From NCBI RefSeq assembly GCF_023278565.1, contig NC_064678.1, forward strand, positions 1,054,001-1,118,000: DNA of 64,000 bases, given 5' to 3'. The notes beneath the pieces were generated by a model. The model saw nothing but the letters and a program-made list of their open reading frames with translations, was not told the DNA's origin and did not search any database. Every line of letters begins with the position of its first letter. The stretch's first letter is position 1. Both the position numbers and the translations under genes were made by a program. The stretch is from Colletotrichum lupini. Lineage: Eukaryota > Ascomycota > Sordariomycetes > Glomerellales > Glomerellaceae. Below, piece by piece: positions 1 through 11,154 of the stretch.

Positions 1-1557
1 AAAGTCGTGAGAGTTGAGACGCACATTCGAAAGTGTAAGTCGTTGGAGATTGGGCCATGGTTGCGTTTGGACAAACCAGTTGAAATGCCACGGTTTTTGT
101 GGTCCGATTTCGATTGTGTCTGCATCGTGGCTGAACTCCTCCAAGTCGATCGAGATGCGCTCTAGACTGTCCGTCGCGGTAAGAACACTGAGAAGCTTCC
201 CACAACCTTCAAAGCCAGCCGCATCGTGAAACTTCGACCAGGTGACCTGGGGTCTTCTGGAAGGGCCTTCGCTGAGCAAGTATTTGCTCGTGAATTCGAA
301 GCAACGGAGCTGTTCAGTAACCCAATTGTATTCATCTATTGTCGGCTCATCCCCGACCGTCTCAAATGCAGCCCAGAAGTGCATCGGGGTGACTCGCACA
401 GCAAACCGTGTCAGGAAAACCCCGGTAGCTCCGAGAACGCCTGGGATGAATCCGAACGGCCGTCGAGCGCTCATGAGGTCATCTTCGAGTTGAGTAACCG
501 CTGTGGCTGCGTGCTCCCATCGGTGAGGAGTTATCAGGTACTGGTAAAGTTCGTCTTCGTTGACGAGGGCGTCTCCTTCAGGCGGAGTCCACTGCGGTTC
601 AAACGAATCGCTCATCTCCAGTCTCGTCGCACTCGGCATCCGCTTCATTGCAAATGACACAATATCGGAGAAGCTGTGCCACCTATCGTCGTGAAGGTGC
701 TTTTGCTCGGCCTCAAGGCGCGCGTATTTATCGTATGCTTTACCAATGAATCCTTCGTGAAATGCATTTGAAAGCTCCTCATCCCAAGGCTCGTCGTCGG
801 TGAGCCGATCCAAAAGATCGAATATCGCCTGAAGATTCTCTTTTGCGCCGTCAGACAGCATGTCCTGACGCGTCATCCCATGCGAGAGTTCCCGACGGAA
901 CAAGTTCCGGAGCTCGTGCTTCGCCAAGAGAATGAAATTCTCTTGTGCGTATGCCGCGAGTCCATCGTAGAAGCCTAGGGGAATGCGGATACAGCGCACG
1001 CCTCGTCCGATGGTCGCATGCCGGGAAATTGCATTCAGACGATCGAGGGATTTCCGTGTGACGTGGACCGTAATGGTAGGAACCAAGTAAGGGGATGCTG
1101 CTTCGCAGAGACGGCGGCAAGACAGACGAAGGGACTGGAGAGTTTCAATGTCTACTTTTCGCCTCTTGTGTGGCTGCGCCCAGGTGAAATCGTTTTCCTT
1201 TGCCGAGACGGCGTCGACGTGAGAACAGATCAGATCTAGGAGCTCGAAGGGCAAGTTGAGAAGCCTGCTGTCCGTCGGGTTGAGAATGCCGTGAACGTGT
1301 GCTCGAAGAGCAAATCCTTGTTCGATTAGGTCCGAGTAAGGGCCGAGCTCGTTTGGATTTGCCTTCTTGCGTGCTTTCCAGTCCTCCAGGCTAAGTTCTG
1401 GGTTGTGGTTGATGATTTTTTTGAAGGTCGAGTCGACCTCTATCAACCGCCGGTAAACTGCAGCGAGCTCTTGGCTTGGGTTATCGCTCGTCTCTTCCAT
1501 CTCGGTCCTATTGATGGCTCCGGAAACATTCCGCACATCAATCGTGAATGGCGCCAT
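1..1557 (-). CDS. F-box-like domain protein, 3' end outside window
   Basis: One uninterrupted minus-strand frame of 519 codons runs from an ATG at 1557 off the left edge, so the C-terminus is missing. No in-frame ATG lies directly upstream. Around residues 95-112 the segment LLNLPFELLDLICSHV matches the start of an F-box (L-P-x-E-[LI]-[LI]-x-x-[IV]). It is followed about 40 residues later by a cysteine/arginine-rich LRLSCRRLCEAASPYL segment, as in fungal F-box proteins where a short F-box precedes a long, poorly conserved region. F-box proteins usually recruit substrates to SCF ubiquitin ligases, and no substrate can be inferred here. Several shorter open frames on the plus strand are shadows of this gene. 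The call rests on this short motif and overall layout only. There are no introns in the visible part. Confidence 0.6.
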   Translation of the reverse strand, partial: MAPFTIDVRNVSGAINRTEMEETSDNPSQELAAVYRRLIEVDSTFKKIINHNPELSLEDWKARKKANPNELGPYSDLIEQGFALRAHVHGILNPTDSRLLNLPFELLDLICSHVDAVSAKENDFTWAQPHKRRKVDIETLQSLRLSCRRLCEAASPYLVPTITVHVTRKSLDRLNAISRHATIGRGVRCIRIPLGFYDGLAAYAQENFILLAKHELRNLFRRELSHGMTRQDMLSDGAKENLQAIFDLLDRLTDDEPWDEELSNAFHEGFIGKAYDKYARLEAEQKHLHDDRWHSFSDIVSFAMKRMPSATRLEMSDSFEPQWTPPEGDALVNEDELYQYLITPHRWEHAATAVTQLEDDLMSARRPFGFIPGVLGATGVFLTRFAVRVTPMHFWAAFETVGDEPTIDEYNWVTEQLRCFEFTSKYLLSEGPSRRPQVTWSKFHDAAGFEGCGKLLSVLTATDSLERISIDLEEFSHDADTIEIGPQKPWHFNWFVQTQPWPNLQRLTLSNVRLNSHDF

Positions 1558-2132
1558 TCCCAGGCATTCTACGTTACCAACGTTGCCTGCGTTGCCTGCG
1601 GATATCTACTCTTTGCCTTTGAAAGAGCGTAACGCGGGGTAGACTCACTCAGTACCCCGTGTCAAGGTTTCCGTATTTGGGGTATAGTCTCGACAACTTG
1701 GATGTCTTTGGAGTTGTGAACAAGGAACGGCAATCTGAGGCTGGGCAAGGCGGGACCACATCGCGTCTTTGACGCGTGACGTCACGTGCAATTACTATTA
1801 CTGTGCCATTTTATGAGCAAGGTTCTCGCCAAGAAGCGATGTAATGACCTCCAGAAGTCGGAAATCAAAACCGAGACTACCGAAGATGGTCAATTCACAG
1901 ATGACTACTTGGTTAAAAGAAATCTACTCAAGCGACCTTAGCGAAGAGCAGGCTGCAAGGCAGACATTGAGATCTGCAAGATAAATGGGCGATGAGAGTC
2001 GCTTTCCCGTTTACGTTGAGCATAATCGAGAACAAGCTGCAAACTTGCAGGTTCAAATCCAAGCCCATCAAGATATACAATTGATATTACACGTAGACAG
2101 TCCATCCAATACTTTGTCGCACCTATTGTTCC
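1558..2132. other. Intergenic stretch between F-box-like gene and acidic ORF
   Basis: No convincing gene. A tRNA-like B-box resemblance (GGTTCAAATCC near 2049) with short GGGC/GCCC flanks does not fold into a tRNA. The F-box-like gene reads away from this region, so it holds that gene's promoter. Confidence 0.5.
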
Positions 2133-2211
2133 TTACCTAAACCGACGCGGGTTGTATCGAATTTCCCACTCTTGTTCCTCTTTATTATAGAACGCGCCAT
2201 CGAAGTCTGAA

Positions 2212-2928
2212 TCAGAGTCGCACTCCATCCATATAAGCCTTTATGTCTCTCCAGGTTGGCCGTCCATAGACACCACGGTTCCGCCAAAAGTTCATGACTC
2301 TGAGCTCTTCGCCAGGGACATACCCGCTGGGGTTCTCTTCAAACTCCCATTCCTCAAACCCTTCGATATCGGAATATTCCATGTCACTCTCTGAGTAGTC
2401 CTCTTCATCGTCTTCTTCGTCATCCTCTTCGTCGTCCCCTTCGTCATCCCCTTCGTCAAATTCCCCGTTGGTCCCGTTAGGCCAGTCCCTGCTCACAGGG
2501 TCGCTGCTTGTCGGTGCCTTGATAACAGAAGCTGCTGACGTCAAAGGTATAGGATTTTCTCCCAAAGTGCGCCTGACGTATTGCAGGGCTAAACTCGGGT
2601 CTAGAATTTCGGGGCTAGATGGCTGGCCAGGACCCGGTTGAAAGACGCGTAACAGCTCATCGACGCTCATCTTAGTCCCGATCAGGCCATCCGTCGGCTC
2701 GTTCAGTGTGTTGACAAAGACAGCACCTCCAGGGTTGGCGCCGTTTCCCCGGACAGACCGAACTGAGTTCTCGCGGAGAAATTCGAAAACAAGACTCAGC
2801 AGTCTTTGATTTTTATACACTGATTTGGTAAAAGTATTTACAGAGAAGGTAGTAGAAGAAGGCAAGCTCTTCTCGATATCCCGATCCTCAACCTCTCCAT
2901 CCCTGAATCTCGTCAAGAGTGAGGACAT
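2212..2928 (-). CDS. Hypothetical acidic protein overlapping mannanase 3' end
   Basis: A 238-codon minus-strand frame with a genuine ATG at 2928. The middle third holds a run of Asp/Glu (about residues 155-185) followed by a Trp/aromatic-rich end with GRPTWRDIKAY. I recognise no family. Its first 41 bases overlap the last exon of the GH26 gene in another frame, and the frame is closed by a stop inside that gene's last intron, so no simple splice joins the two. After the stop at 2212 a second frame stays open and acid-rich down to a stop at 2133-2135. This could mean an indel or a missed intron near 2220. It is either a small independent gene with an uncertain 5' end or an accidental frame in a GAC/GAG-rich repeat. 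Confidence 0.4.
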   Translation of the reverse strand: MSSLLTRFRDGEVEDRDIEKSLPSSTTFSVNTFTKSVYKNQRLLSLVFEFLRENSVRSVRGNGANPGGAVFVNTLNEPTDGLIGTKMSVDELLRVFQPGPGQPSSPEILDPSLALQYVRRTLGENPIPLTSAASVIKAPTSSDPVSRDWPNGTNGEFDEGDDEGDDEEDDEEDDEEDYSESDMEYSDIEGFEEWEFEENPSGYVPGEELRVMNFWRNRGVYGRPTWRDIKAYMDGVRL

Positions 2929-4491
2929 ACTCGCTCTTGTAGATCTTTGAGTTCAAATGTTAGTACCAGAGGCCCAGCACGGCGCAGACAGGGGTTGGCA
3001 ATGCTACTCACTTTCTTCAAGTCATCGACACTGTTCCATTCGGTGTTGTTGATGAAGCCATCGCTCCAGACGCAGAAGTACAGCCAGTGGGCCTCGTAAG
3101 CCTGGAGAAGATCGGGGAAGGGAGCGCTGCCGACCTCGGTAGCCGCGATGAGCTTCTTGTCCTGTCCGAGCGTGATGAGGTCGTTATATTGAGTCGTCAT
3201 GGGCTGTGGTCATGTGAACAACGGATTCTGGGAAAGGAAAGAAAATGAAAATAAGCTTACGCCGTGGCCTTGAGCGTAGACATCCGCGCTGAGGACGTCG
3301 ACGGTATCATCGCCGGGATACCAGTCGGCAGCAACCGAGTTCCAGATCCAGACGAGGTTGTTCAGCTCATGATGGTTGGTGAGACGGTCGTAGACCAGAG
3401 CCCAGAGCTTCTTGCACGCCTCGGGGCCCTTAGCTCCCCACCAGAACCACGCTCCCTCGGCCTCGTGAAGTGGGCGCCAAAGAACGGGGACTCCGGCATC
3501 CTGGAGCTTCTTGAGCTGGACGGCGATGGCGTCGATGTCGCGGATAATGAGGGTGTAGTTGGCGTTGGTGGTGTCAGCAAGGGCAGTTGAGACATCAAAG
3601 TCGGTGGCGCGAGTGTAGAAACCGCTCCACCACTTGTTCTCCTCCGTGTCGTACAGACCAGTAGGCGCGTTCCAGTGCCAGAGCACGGAGACGATACCAC
3701 CGCGCTCGTGGTGGATGATGGCCTCCTCGACGGCAGTACCGACAGTTCCCCGCTCGACGCGGCTGGGAGAGTAGTCCATCAGGTCGACGCTGACGAGAGC
3801 GGGTGACTTGCCGATGGTCTCGTTGACCCAGTTCGCGTAGTTGAGTTCCTGCTGACCGGAGAGGATGTTCTTGCCATAGATGGAGCGAAGGTAGGTGTAC
3901 AGGGCGTTGGCATCAGCATTGGACTTCGCGTTGACGAGAGCCGTGTTGACATTGTGAGGTCCGCGGGCCTCGGTGGGCGTGAGCGTGATGGAGTCGATGA
4001 GGTACCATCCCCAGTGCGTTACAATGTCAAGCGTGTTGTTGCCCTCGTTGAGCAGCACCTGACCGGCGGAGACGTTGGCCCAGGTCTCGGTCGCGGCCAA
4101 GAGCACCTCGCTAGCGGCACCGCCATTGAGAATGACATTCGTGCGCTTCTCGCCGTAGATACCAGCGTATCTGATATTGAGGTCGAAAAGCTTCTGTCCT
4201 TCGCCCTGGCAGTCCAGGTTGATGGTGACCTTGTCGGTGACATCCTCGAAGCCAGTTACGTAGCCGGTGCCTGGGAACCACCAAAAGTCAACGAACGATG
4301 CGATCAGTATTAAATGATAACCGTGCCATACCTGTGAAGCCAGCTTGCTCCGTCGCGACGGTGGTTCCGTTGAGAACCCCATTTTCGGCCTCGTAGACCT
4401 TAGCTCCGGTGCTGCCGATGCAGTTCTGCGAATACACGCCAGCGGCAAACGCGAGGACGGCACGGAGAGAAAGCGCCGTGGATCTCGCCAT
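2888..4491 (-). CDS. Secreted CBM35-GH26 endo-1,4-beta-mannanase
   Basis: Predicted to hydrolyse beta-1,4-mannan backbones of plant hemicellulose outside the cell. Exons are 4332-4491, 3261-4270, 3012-3203 and 2888-2944, giving 472 aa; introns are 57-67 bases with GTATGG, GTAAGC and GTGAGT donors. Residues 1-21 form a signal peptide (hydrophobic core after MARSTALSLR). Residues about 25-155 resemble a CBM35 beta-sandwich, including KVYEAENGVLNG and the HWGWYLIDSITLTP end. The remainder is a GH26 barrel. E323 in WRPLHEAEG fits the acid/base and E413 in IAATEVG the nucleophile. Tryptophans line the cleft (WHWNAPTG, WFWWGAKG). The length suits fungal CBM35-GH26 enzymes and no inactivating change is visible. 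It sits in the same neighbourhood as a GH6 cellobiohydrolase, consistent with plant biomass use. Confidence 0.93.
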
Positions 4492-5262
4492 GATTTCACG
4501 GAAGATCAACGCGGGGATGTTACAAGAAAAGGAAGAGAATCGAAAAGATTGGCTGAAACGGCATCGTCCCGAGAACCTAAAGGACTGGCTTCGCCGGTGG
4601 GATATCAATGCTTGTTATAAACGAAAGTCGGGCGACTCTCCCTTCGTCCCGAACTGTCCCCCTCGTTGTGTCAATCTCGCCGTGTGCCGTAGGGGGCTCA
4701 CCGGGGAAGGGTATGGCGATCATTAAGATTCCAGGGGTGACGGAGGGTAATTTTGCGTCTCCACCATCCATCCCGTCTCTCTTGATTGAGCATGTTTGCC
4801 GGGGCCTCAAAGCATCGAACCGGGATGACGGAAGGGGGCTTGGCCTTCATGTATTTGAAGACGGAGTGTGACGCTCCGTATGCTGCAAAAAGGGAGACTG
4901 CCCCGCGACTCGGCACTTGCTTGGCTCAGATGCCAGATGGCGTCAATCCACGCAGAGTGGTCTCCATTTCCATCCTCTCGCACTCTCGCCGTCCGAAGAG
5001 TCTCTTGGGCACAATTGTTGGGCGGTTCATCCGAACTTGACGGTTCCTTATTCATGATGGGGCTTGTCGATCACGCAGCCGATGGTCCGCCGCCAAGGGT
5101 TTTACATTGACATGGTTTGGCCCGGTTCCACGATCCACTTCGGCCTCACTTAGATTCGAAAAATTTGGTGCCCTGAGTCTAGGGTCTCGATAGTATCGTG
5201 CCCCATCCACATGATCCCACTGACGAAGCCGCCGCTTCAACAACCAGCAGTTGTTCACAACT
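4492..5262. other. Mannanase upstream region
   Basis: This 770-base stretch lies upstream of the mannanase start. Several short overlapping open frames on both strands show no family resemblance or intron structure. I see no convincing gene here. Confidence 0.5.
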
Positions 5263-5322
5263 GCCCGGCTAGCTCAATCGGTAGAGCGTGAGACTCTTAA
5301 TCTCAAGGTTGTGGGTTCGACC
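5263..5322 (+). pseudogene. 3'-truncated tRNA-Lys(CTT) relic
   Basis: The sequence follows a eukaryotic tRNA-Lys from the 5' acceptor strand (GCCCGGC) through the D-arm (TAGCTCAATCGGTAGAGC), the anticodon arm with CTT at 5296-5298, and the first half of the T-arm (GTGGGTTCGA). After about 5322 it departs: the T-stem 3' strand and the 3' acceptor strand needed to pair with GCCCGGC are absent. It therefore cannot fold into a mature tRNA. The A- and B-box promoter elements remain, so it may be a broken tRNA gene or the head of a tRNA-derived SINE. Confidence 0.75.
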
Positions 5323-5600
5323 CGTAAGCTTCAATCCACGATCATCAGTATCAGCACAATAACTGACCATTACCAGCCACGTCGGGCTCAATTCCCGTCA
5401 GCGATTGACATTATCTTTTTGCCCTTCGATCAGTGATCCAAGCAGTCAAAGACTCGTGCCCCGGGTACCCTTTTGGTTGCAAACTTTAGAATCTTGAATA
5501 TCGCTCTGCTGCTAGTGAAATTGACTGCTCGTCTCGCCTAGATTATGAGTCTTATTTAAAACATGTCGGCCCCCTTTATGTTCAAAGCCAGTCCCCGAGT

Positions 5601-7397
5601 TCAAACCTTCGTACGCTTTCGCACCTCAACCTCGGCCCCGAAATTCGGTTGCACGATCATTTTGTTGATTTGGTTCGGTGGTCTCTCCATCGTCTTACCG
5701 GCACTTCCCTTCAGATGGATGTCATAGTTCATTAACAACTCAATGAATATGCACTTGATCACATAGACAGCGAAGAAGCGTCCCGGACATGCGTGCGGGC
5801 CATGCCCAAAGTTGAACGCATCTGGTCCAGTTGTCGCAGCTTGGTGCTTCATCTCACGACCTGGTTGATCTCGTAGGCGTGCGAAACGGAAACCGTCGAA
5901 CTCGCTTGGTGGTGCATTGCCAGTCTCGGCATTATACTCTGGGCTGAAGGTCTTTGTTGTGGTAGAATTACTAGGAGTTTGTGAGCCTCGCTCTGATTTT
6001 GAGTTTCACCTGGGCTCTGGCATCGAAGCCTCATGGCGTGTACGACTTACTATACAGCCCATAATGGAAAGGAGATGGCGGTTCCAGCTGGCAACTTCAT
6101 GCCATTGGAAAAGGTTTGGTCTTTGCGAAGCCTTCTGGATGTGCCGGCTTTTCCCTTAGGTGAGTTTTGGACTCAAGTTGATACTAGAATAGGAGTAACT
6201 TACCAAAGCTCAATGGACTGGTGCGCTGACTTTCCTTGATGAAGCTATCGAGCTTCTTCAACTTGCCCATAGAAGACTTTGAAAGAAACACTTGCCCATT
6301 TTCGTCTTTCTCTACACCATCTTCTTTGATGACTTCTTCGATCTCCTCACGCAGAGGCTCGATGTACTCGGGGCGGCCAAGCAAGTCGTGAAGAGCCTGA
6401 GAAACGTTAACTCGAACTTTGGACCATCCAGCATGTAATCTAGATTCATACTAATGTGGTTGTGCCGGAAGTTGTGTGAATGGCAGCAAACGAAAGCAAC
6501 ATCTGGTTGGTCCCCATTGTCTCTGGAGTCTTCTCCTCGGCAGTTAGATACTTCATCATCCACGATACGAAAGCTCCAGGAGCACCTGGTTTCGCCGGCT
6601 TTTCGTCAGGCAAGCTCTCACTTCGGAGAACTTCCTTGACTAAAGGTCGCATCTGCTCGTTTGCTTTTTGAAGCGCTCGGCGCGTATGGCGCACCTCAGG
6701 AATAAACGGGAGGACAAGAGGCCTGATCCACGGGTTCCATCGGAGGGCAGCCATACGACTTTTGCCCACATCTGTAGCGAAGGTAATCGAAGCCCTAATC
6801 CAGTCCTCCTCGCGACTCAAGGGCATGCCAACGAAGACCCGGCCAGTCATCAACCCGATCATGCGGAGAACTAGATGGTAGCTATTGAGAGTCTTCCACT
6901 CTGCCGAATTTACAATTAGCTGACTCAAGCCGAATTTAGCTTCCTCCTGAATTGGCCGGAGAACACCAGACATATTCCTTGTCAAGTCGATTCGTACGGC
7001 CTCGATTACTTCCCATCGACTCTCGCCGACGTGAGTGTAGCGGCCGAGGAAGATGTCGTAAATCTCAGCAGCGAAGGACATCTCAGAGTCTGGTGCTTGG
7101 ATAACCTCTTGGTATAGGTTCATTGGAAGCATGACCCTTGGGGGGTCGCTTGGAACCACGAACGCCGTGTCTGGATACTGTCATTCGGGTCTCGGTTAGT
7201 TGACGATTCAGTAGGAAGTACAGGAAGCCCGGCAAAATCACCTTTTGATAGCCATCCATAATAGCGGAAGACAGGCTCCGTTCATTAGGAGATCCAACGA
7301 GTGGAAGCCCGTAATTCGGCTTCATCTTCTTACGCAGTCGATCCACTGCGATGATTACAGCCGCGAGAGCGACTGGCGCCCACAGTAGCCACAACAT
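5601..7397 (-). CDS. Cytochrome P450 monooxygenase (ent-kaurene oxidase-like style)
   Basis: A haem-thiolate monooxygenase anchored in the ER by the hydrophobic N-terminus (MLWLLWAPVALAAVIIAVD). Exons are 7242-7397, 6452-7177, 6204-6396, 6051-6120 and 5601-5970, summing to 504 aa. The I-helix region carries AAIHTTSGTTT; ExxR is ESQR in exon 3; the PERF-like segment is SEFDGFRFARLR; the haem loop is FGHGPHACPGRFF with C443 as the iron ligand. The style FGHGPHACPGRFFA with LPAGTAISFPLWAV resembles fungal terpenoid or indole-diterpene P450s, but substrate and family number cannot be set. The exon 3/4 junction (intron 6121-6203) is the least certain: it drops a few residues normally found before the FSNGMKLPAG strand. 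No biosynthetic partner gene lies next to it. Confidence 0.88.
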
Positions 7398-9675
7398 ATT
7401 ATCGATGCTTCAAAGAGAACACACTGATGATGGACTTCGACGAGATCGATAAACGTCTCAAGTTTGTCTTGCGGGGCAGTCGGATCTTTGTACGCTGTAC
7501 GACCCCAGCTGAACCCTGAACGTCGCAATCTGTCACACAGTTCGAACGGACTACGGATTCCACGAACGCATTCTCCGCGTTCCCCACGTGTCTCTGGGGC
7601 CCTTCAGTCCTATCGTTTTCGCAAACCTTAGCGGTGACGTGCAATCAGGGAGTAAAAATTCGCCGACGGAGGCGGAGGAAAGCTTACTGAGGGACCCTGC
7701 TACGCAGCCGCCTAGGATCCTTCGCGTACGAAATGCTGACCGTATTCGGCAGATCGTATCAGCGCTAGAACCACTAGGGTGTCGCGAGGGCGTTAGCAAC
7801 CTCTTTCTCGCGTATAAGGAAAAAGGAACCATAGTGGCAGTGGAACCACTTCACTGTCAAATCATTTCTTAGATGAAGATAAGCTGCTGAAAAAACGCGT
7901 CTTATGTTTCATGGGATTTCCGCGTTAAGCTAGCGGTCAGATGGTTGGCTGCTGGGCTGCATATAACTCGTCGATTTGGCTGGTAGGATGCCCGCTAATA
8001 TGCTGACACCTGCAAGGATCGTCTTCTAGCTCGCGTGACAATCAACCTGGAGAGAACGAATTGGTCGGCGCCGTTGGAGGATTGAACGGATCATGGGACG
8101 CTTGCTGGCAAAACCTTGACATCAATTATCCCTCCGAAGCCATTGACATAAAACGACAATGGAGGCTTTGAAACCATCGCGAGATACAGCTGGGATGACG
8201 ACCCCCTGGTGACTGACATTCCTTCTACTCCTGATGTTTGATCAAGTGGGATGTCGTACACGTCGTTTCAAGTAGGTACTAGGACTCTATGGATTGTCAG
8301 ACACTCTACTGTAGGTAAGTACTCTTAGAGGTGAGATACTTATTGTCCCAACATAGGTAAGCGATTTGCAGTGATCCTGGTATACTAATCATCTTTTCAT
8401 AGAACAAGAAGGGTGTGTATGATCAAGACTGTCGCTTACGGAGAAAAATCTCACCAGCAATGGGTCGTCTCACGGGTGATGACTACTTGTAGGCGAAGAA
8501 GGCATAACATGTCAAAGGCATAACATGTTGAGCTCTTATGCCTTCGGTCGTATAATTTCATGCCGCAACTGAAGCACCCGAATGAAACACAGATTGAAGA
8601 TTATGAGAAGCAATAAAAGGGCGTATAAGGCCCGGTGTTGTTATGCTCTAGTTTCAAAGATTCTTGTTCGGTCTAAAGATCCTGGTTTTGCAAGATGGAG
8701 AGAGCTATTAGCAATAGAAACATCTGACAGAGTCCAAGATTCTACACATATAATCGACTCAATTCTGTTCAAATAGTCCCACGAATATGAGTGTTAGCCA
8801 CTGGCAGAATATTCGCTAGATGGTGTGAGTGAGCCCTTCCATCAACGTTGGAGACCCTGGCGCACTGAGGTAGGTAAGGTGCCATCTGATAAACTGATTA
8901 AGACAATTACAAACGAACAGCAGTAACACAATCAGAAGAGCTTCGTGTTTCTTAATAGGTAGACCACGGTATGTAACTGTCCTTAGGCCTTGTGGGTTGA
9001 CGGTTCACCAGCCCGATATCCCGAATCAAGGAGTGTTAAAAATCACGTGCATAACTCTCCATAGCCAGTAAGTATGCTTTTGAAACAATCAATTTTAGTG
9101 CTGTTGAGTTACAGGCTCACAATAGAAAGTCCAAAAGGCCAGTTGTCCAGAGGTGAGCGACCAGGTTGGTGGCTCCGAATTGGGAGTTCGGAAGAGAAGC
9201 CGTCGGTTCCAATCAAGGATCTTGGCCTAGCTCGGCAATTCGAGCATCTTGTTATTTTCCGACAAATCAGATCTTAGCCACCTGCCAGGGACGGCAGCCG
9301 GAACCCAACGATTGTTCGGCCTGCAATCTATTTCTCACATTTCACCATCGCATAATGCATCGAGTCTGGCGCTTTGCCCTGGATTGTGCGTCGATCCTTT
9401 CTCAATTAGGCTACTCGGACGGAGAACTGTGTTAACGGCCCTTTGGTAAATCATAACCGTCGCATTGTAGCGAGGCGCCTTTGGTTCCGTTCTTGACCTG
9501 GCGACATTCACTCCGGTATGGGAGAGACACTGCCGTAGCAAACGTGATCACTGGACCAGCTCTCGAGGTATAAGAAGCAGCAAGTTTGCTACACGGAGAA
9601 GATATTGCGAATGAGTTGACATCCACGCAAGCAATCCCGCCGGTCGAGTAGCTGCTCATTCAGACAATCGTCAAA
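7398..9675. other. Long gene-poor region
   Basis: About 2.3 kb with only short, unsupported open frames on both strands. A 14-base unit AAGGCATAACATGT is repeated at 8499 and 8515. The last few hundred bases are the promoter of the cellobiohydrolase. I see no gene or RNA here. Confidence 0.5.
9569..9574 (+). promoter_or_regulatory. TATA-like box of the GH6 gene
   Basis: TATAAG about 107 bases before the ATG of the cellobiohydrolase, in a position suited to a core promoter. Assigned by sequence and distance only. Confidence 0.45.
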
Positions 9676-10899
9676 ATGCATTTCGCTTCACTTCTAACTC
9701 TTCTTTCTACCCTAGGAGCAGTATCGGCATCACCTCGCTTTGGTACGAGAGGACATCACTTCCGCCGTGCAGGCACCGGCAACGACACAACAAACCCCTT
9801 CGACGGGAAGAAGCTTTACGCCAACCCAGACTGGGCCGATAAGCTTGAACAGACTCATGATGCCTTCGTCGCCAAGGGTGACACTGTAAACGCAGGCAAG
9901 GTCCGAACCATCCAAGATATCGGTACATTTGTCTGGATTGCGGACGTTTCTGGTCTAGCAAATATCGACACGGCTATCGAACGAGCCCGTGCCGTTCAGT
10001 CTAAGACGGGCGAGCAGCAAATTGTCGGTCTGGTACTCTACGACCTCCCTGACAGAGATTGCAGTGCAGGAGAGAGTGCTGGCGAGTTTAGCAGCGAGAA
10101 CAACGGGCTTGAGTTGTACAAGGAGACCTTTGTCAAGCCATACGCAGAGAAGCTGGCTGCTGCCAGTGACTTGACCTTTGCCGTTGTTCTCGAGCCGGAT
10201 TCCTTGGCGAACCTTGTAACGAACTTAGGAATCGAGTTCTGTGCCAAGGCGCAACCGGTGTACGAGGATGGTATTGCGTATGCTATTTCAAGCTTGCAGT
10301 ATGATCACGTCAATCTCTACATTGATGCTGCTCATGGTGGATGGCTAGGCTGGAACGACAACCTAGAGCCTTGTAAGTCTCGTGATTGACAAAAACTCAC
10401 TTTCCGACGACATGAGTTACTGACAATGATCATAGCCGCGAAGCTCTTCGCCAAGGTCGTCCAGAAGGCCGGCAATAACACCAAGATCCGCGGTTTCTCG
10501 ACCAACGTCTCAAACTACAACCCCTTCCACGCCAACCCCCGCGCAAACTACACAGAATGGAGCAACTCGTATGACGAGAACAACTACGCGCTATCCCTTT
10601 CTCCCTACCTGGAGGCTGAAGGTCTGCCATCCCGGTTTATCATCGACCAAGGCCGTGTCTCCAACAGCAGAGCCGAGTGGGGTGAATGGTGCAATGTCCA
10701 TCCAGCCGGGTTCGGTATGCAGCCCGGCACGCCGGTGAACAACACCCATATTGACTCCATCGTGTGGGTGAAGCCAGGTGGCGAGAGCGACGGACGCTGT
10801 GGTCTTGAGGGTGCACCTAGGGCTGGTGCTTGGTTCGATGAGTATGTACAGATGCTGGTCGAGAATGCTGACCCTTCTATCCTTCCGAGTGACGCTTAA
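9676..10899 (+). CDS. Secreted GH6 cellobiohydrolase (Cel6A-type, no CBM)
   Basis: Predicted to release cellobiose from the non-reducing ends of cellulose. Exons are 9676-10372 and 10436-10899, giving 386 aa; the 63-base intron has a GTAAGT donor. Residues 1-18 are a signal peptide (MHFASLLTLLSTLGAVSA). A possible Kex2-type RR site lies at residues 30-31. The two active-site loops are clear: YDLPDRDCS, with D128 at the place of Asp175 of Trichoderma Cel6A, and VLEPDSLAN, with D175 at the place of Asp221. Both fit inverting catalysis. The C-terminal part has the WVKPGGESDG signature and ends GAWFDEYVQMLVENADPS, as in the family. There is no N-terminal CBM1 or Ser/Thr linker, so it is a catalytic-domain-only enzyme. 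Several NxT/NxS sites suggest glycosylation. Confidence 0.95.
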
Positions 10900-11154
10900 G
10901 GAACAGTGTCCGTCTCATTTCCGATGACAACTTCGCAGTTGTGAACCGTCACCATGGGATTCCCTTCATGTTCATAGTCCATCATTAGAAGTATATAAGG
11001 CACATATTAAACCAGAAATCATGGCTCACTAAAGAGCAAAGTTGCGAACATACACCCACAGTCGAAGTTAAGATTGGATTTTAGGGACTATTGAGGTCAC
11101 TTATCACACATGACTTCACGTACCAACTCGTAAGAAGGCTTGGAATTGGAGAAG

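Noticed and set aside
14..1632. Plus-strand ORFs in the first 1.6 kb
   Set aside because: Shadows of the continuous 519-codon minus-strand F-box-like frame.
1986..2075. Possible tRNA with GGTTCAAATCC B-box
   Set aside because: Flanking GGGC/GCCC can pair, but the D-, anticodon and T-stems do not form; treated as chance.
7551..7872. Overlapping 93-94 codon frames
   Set aside because: No conserved motif and no coding partner.
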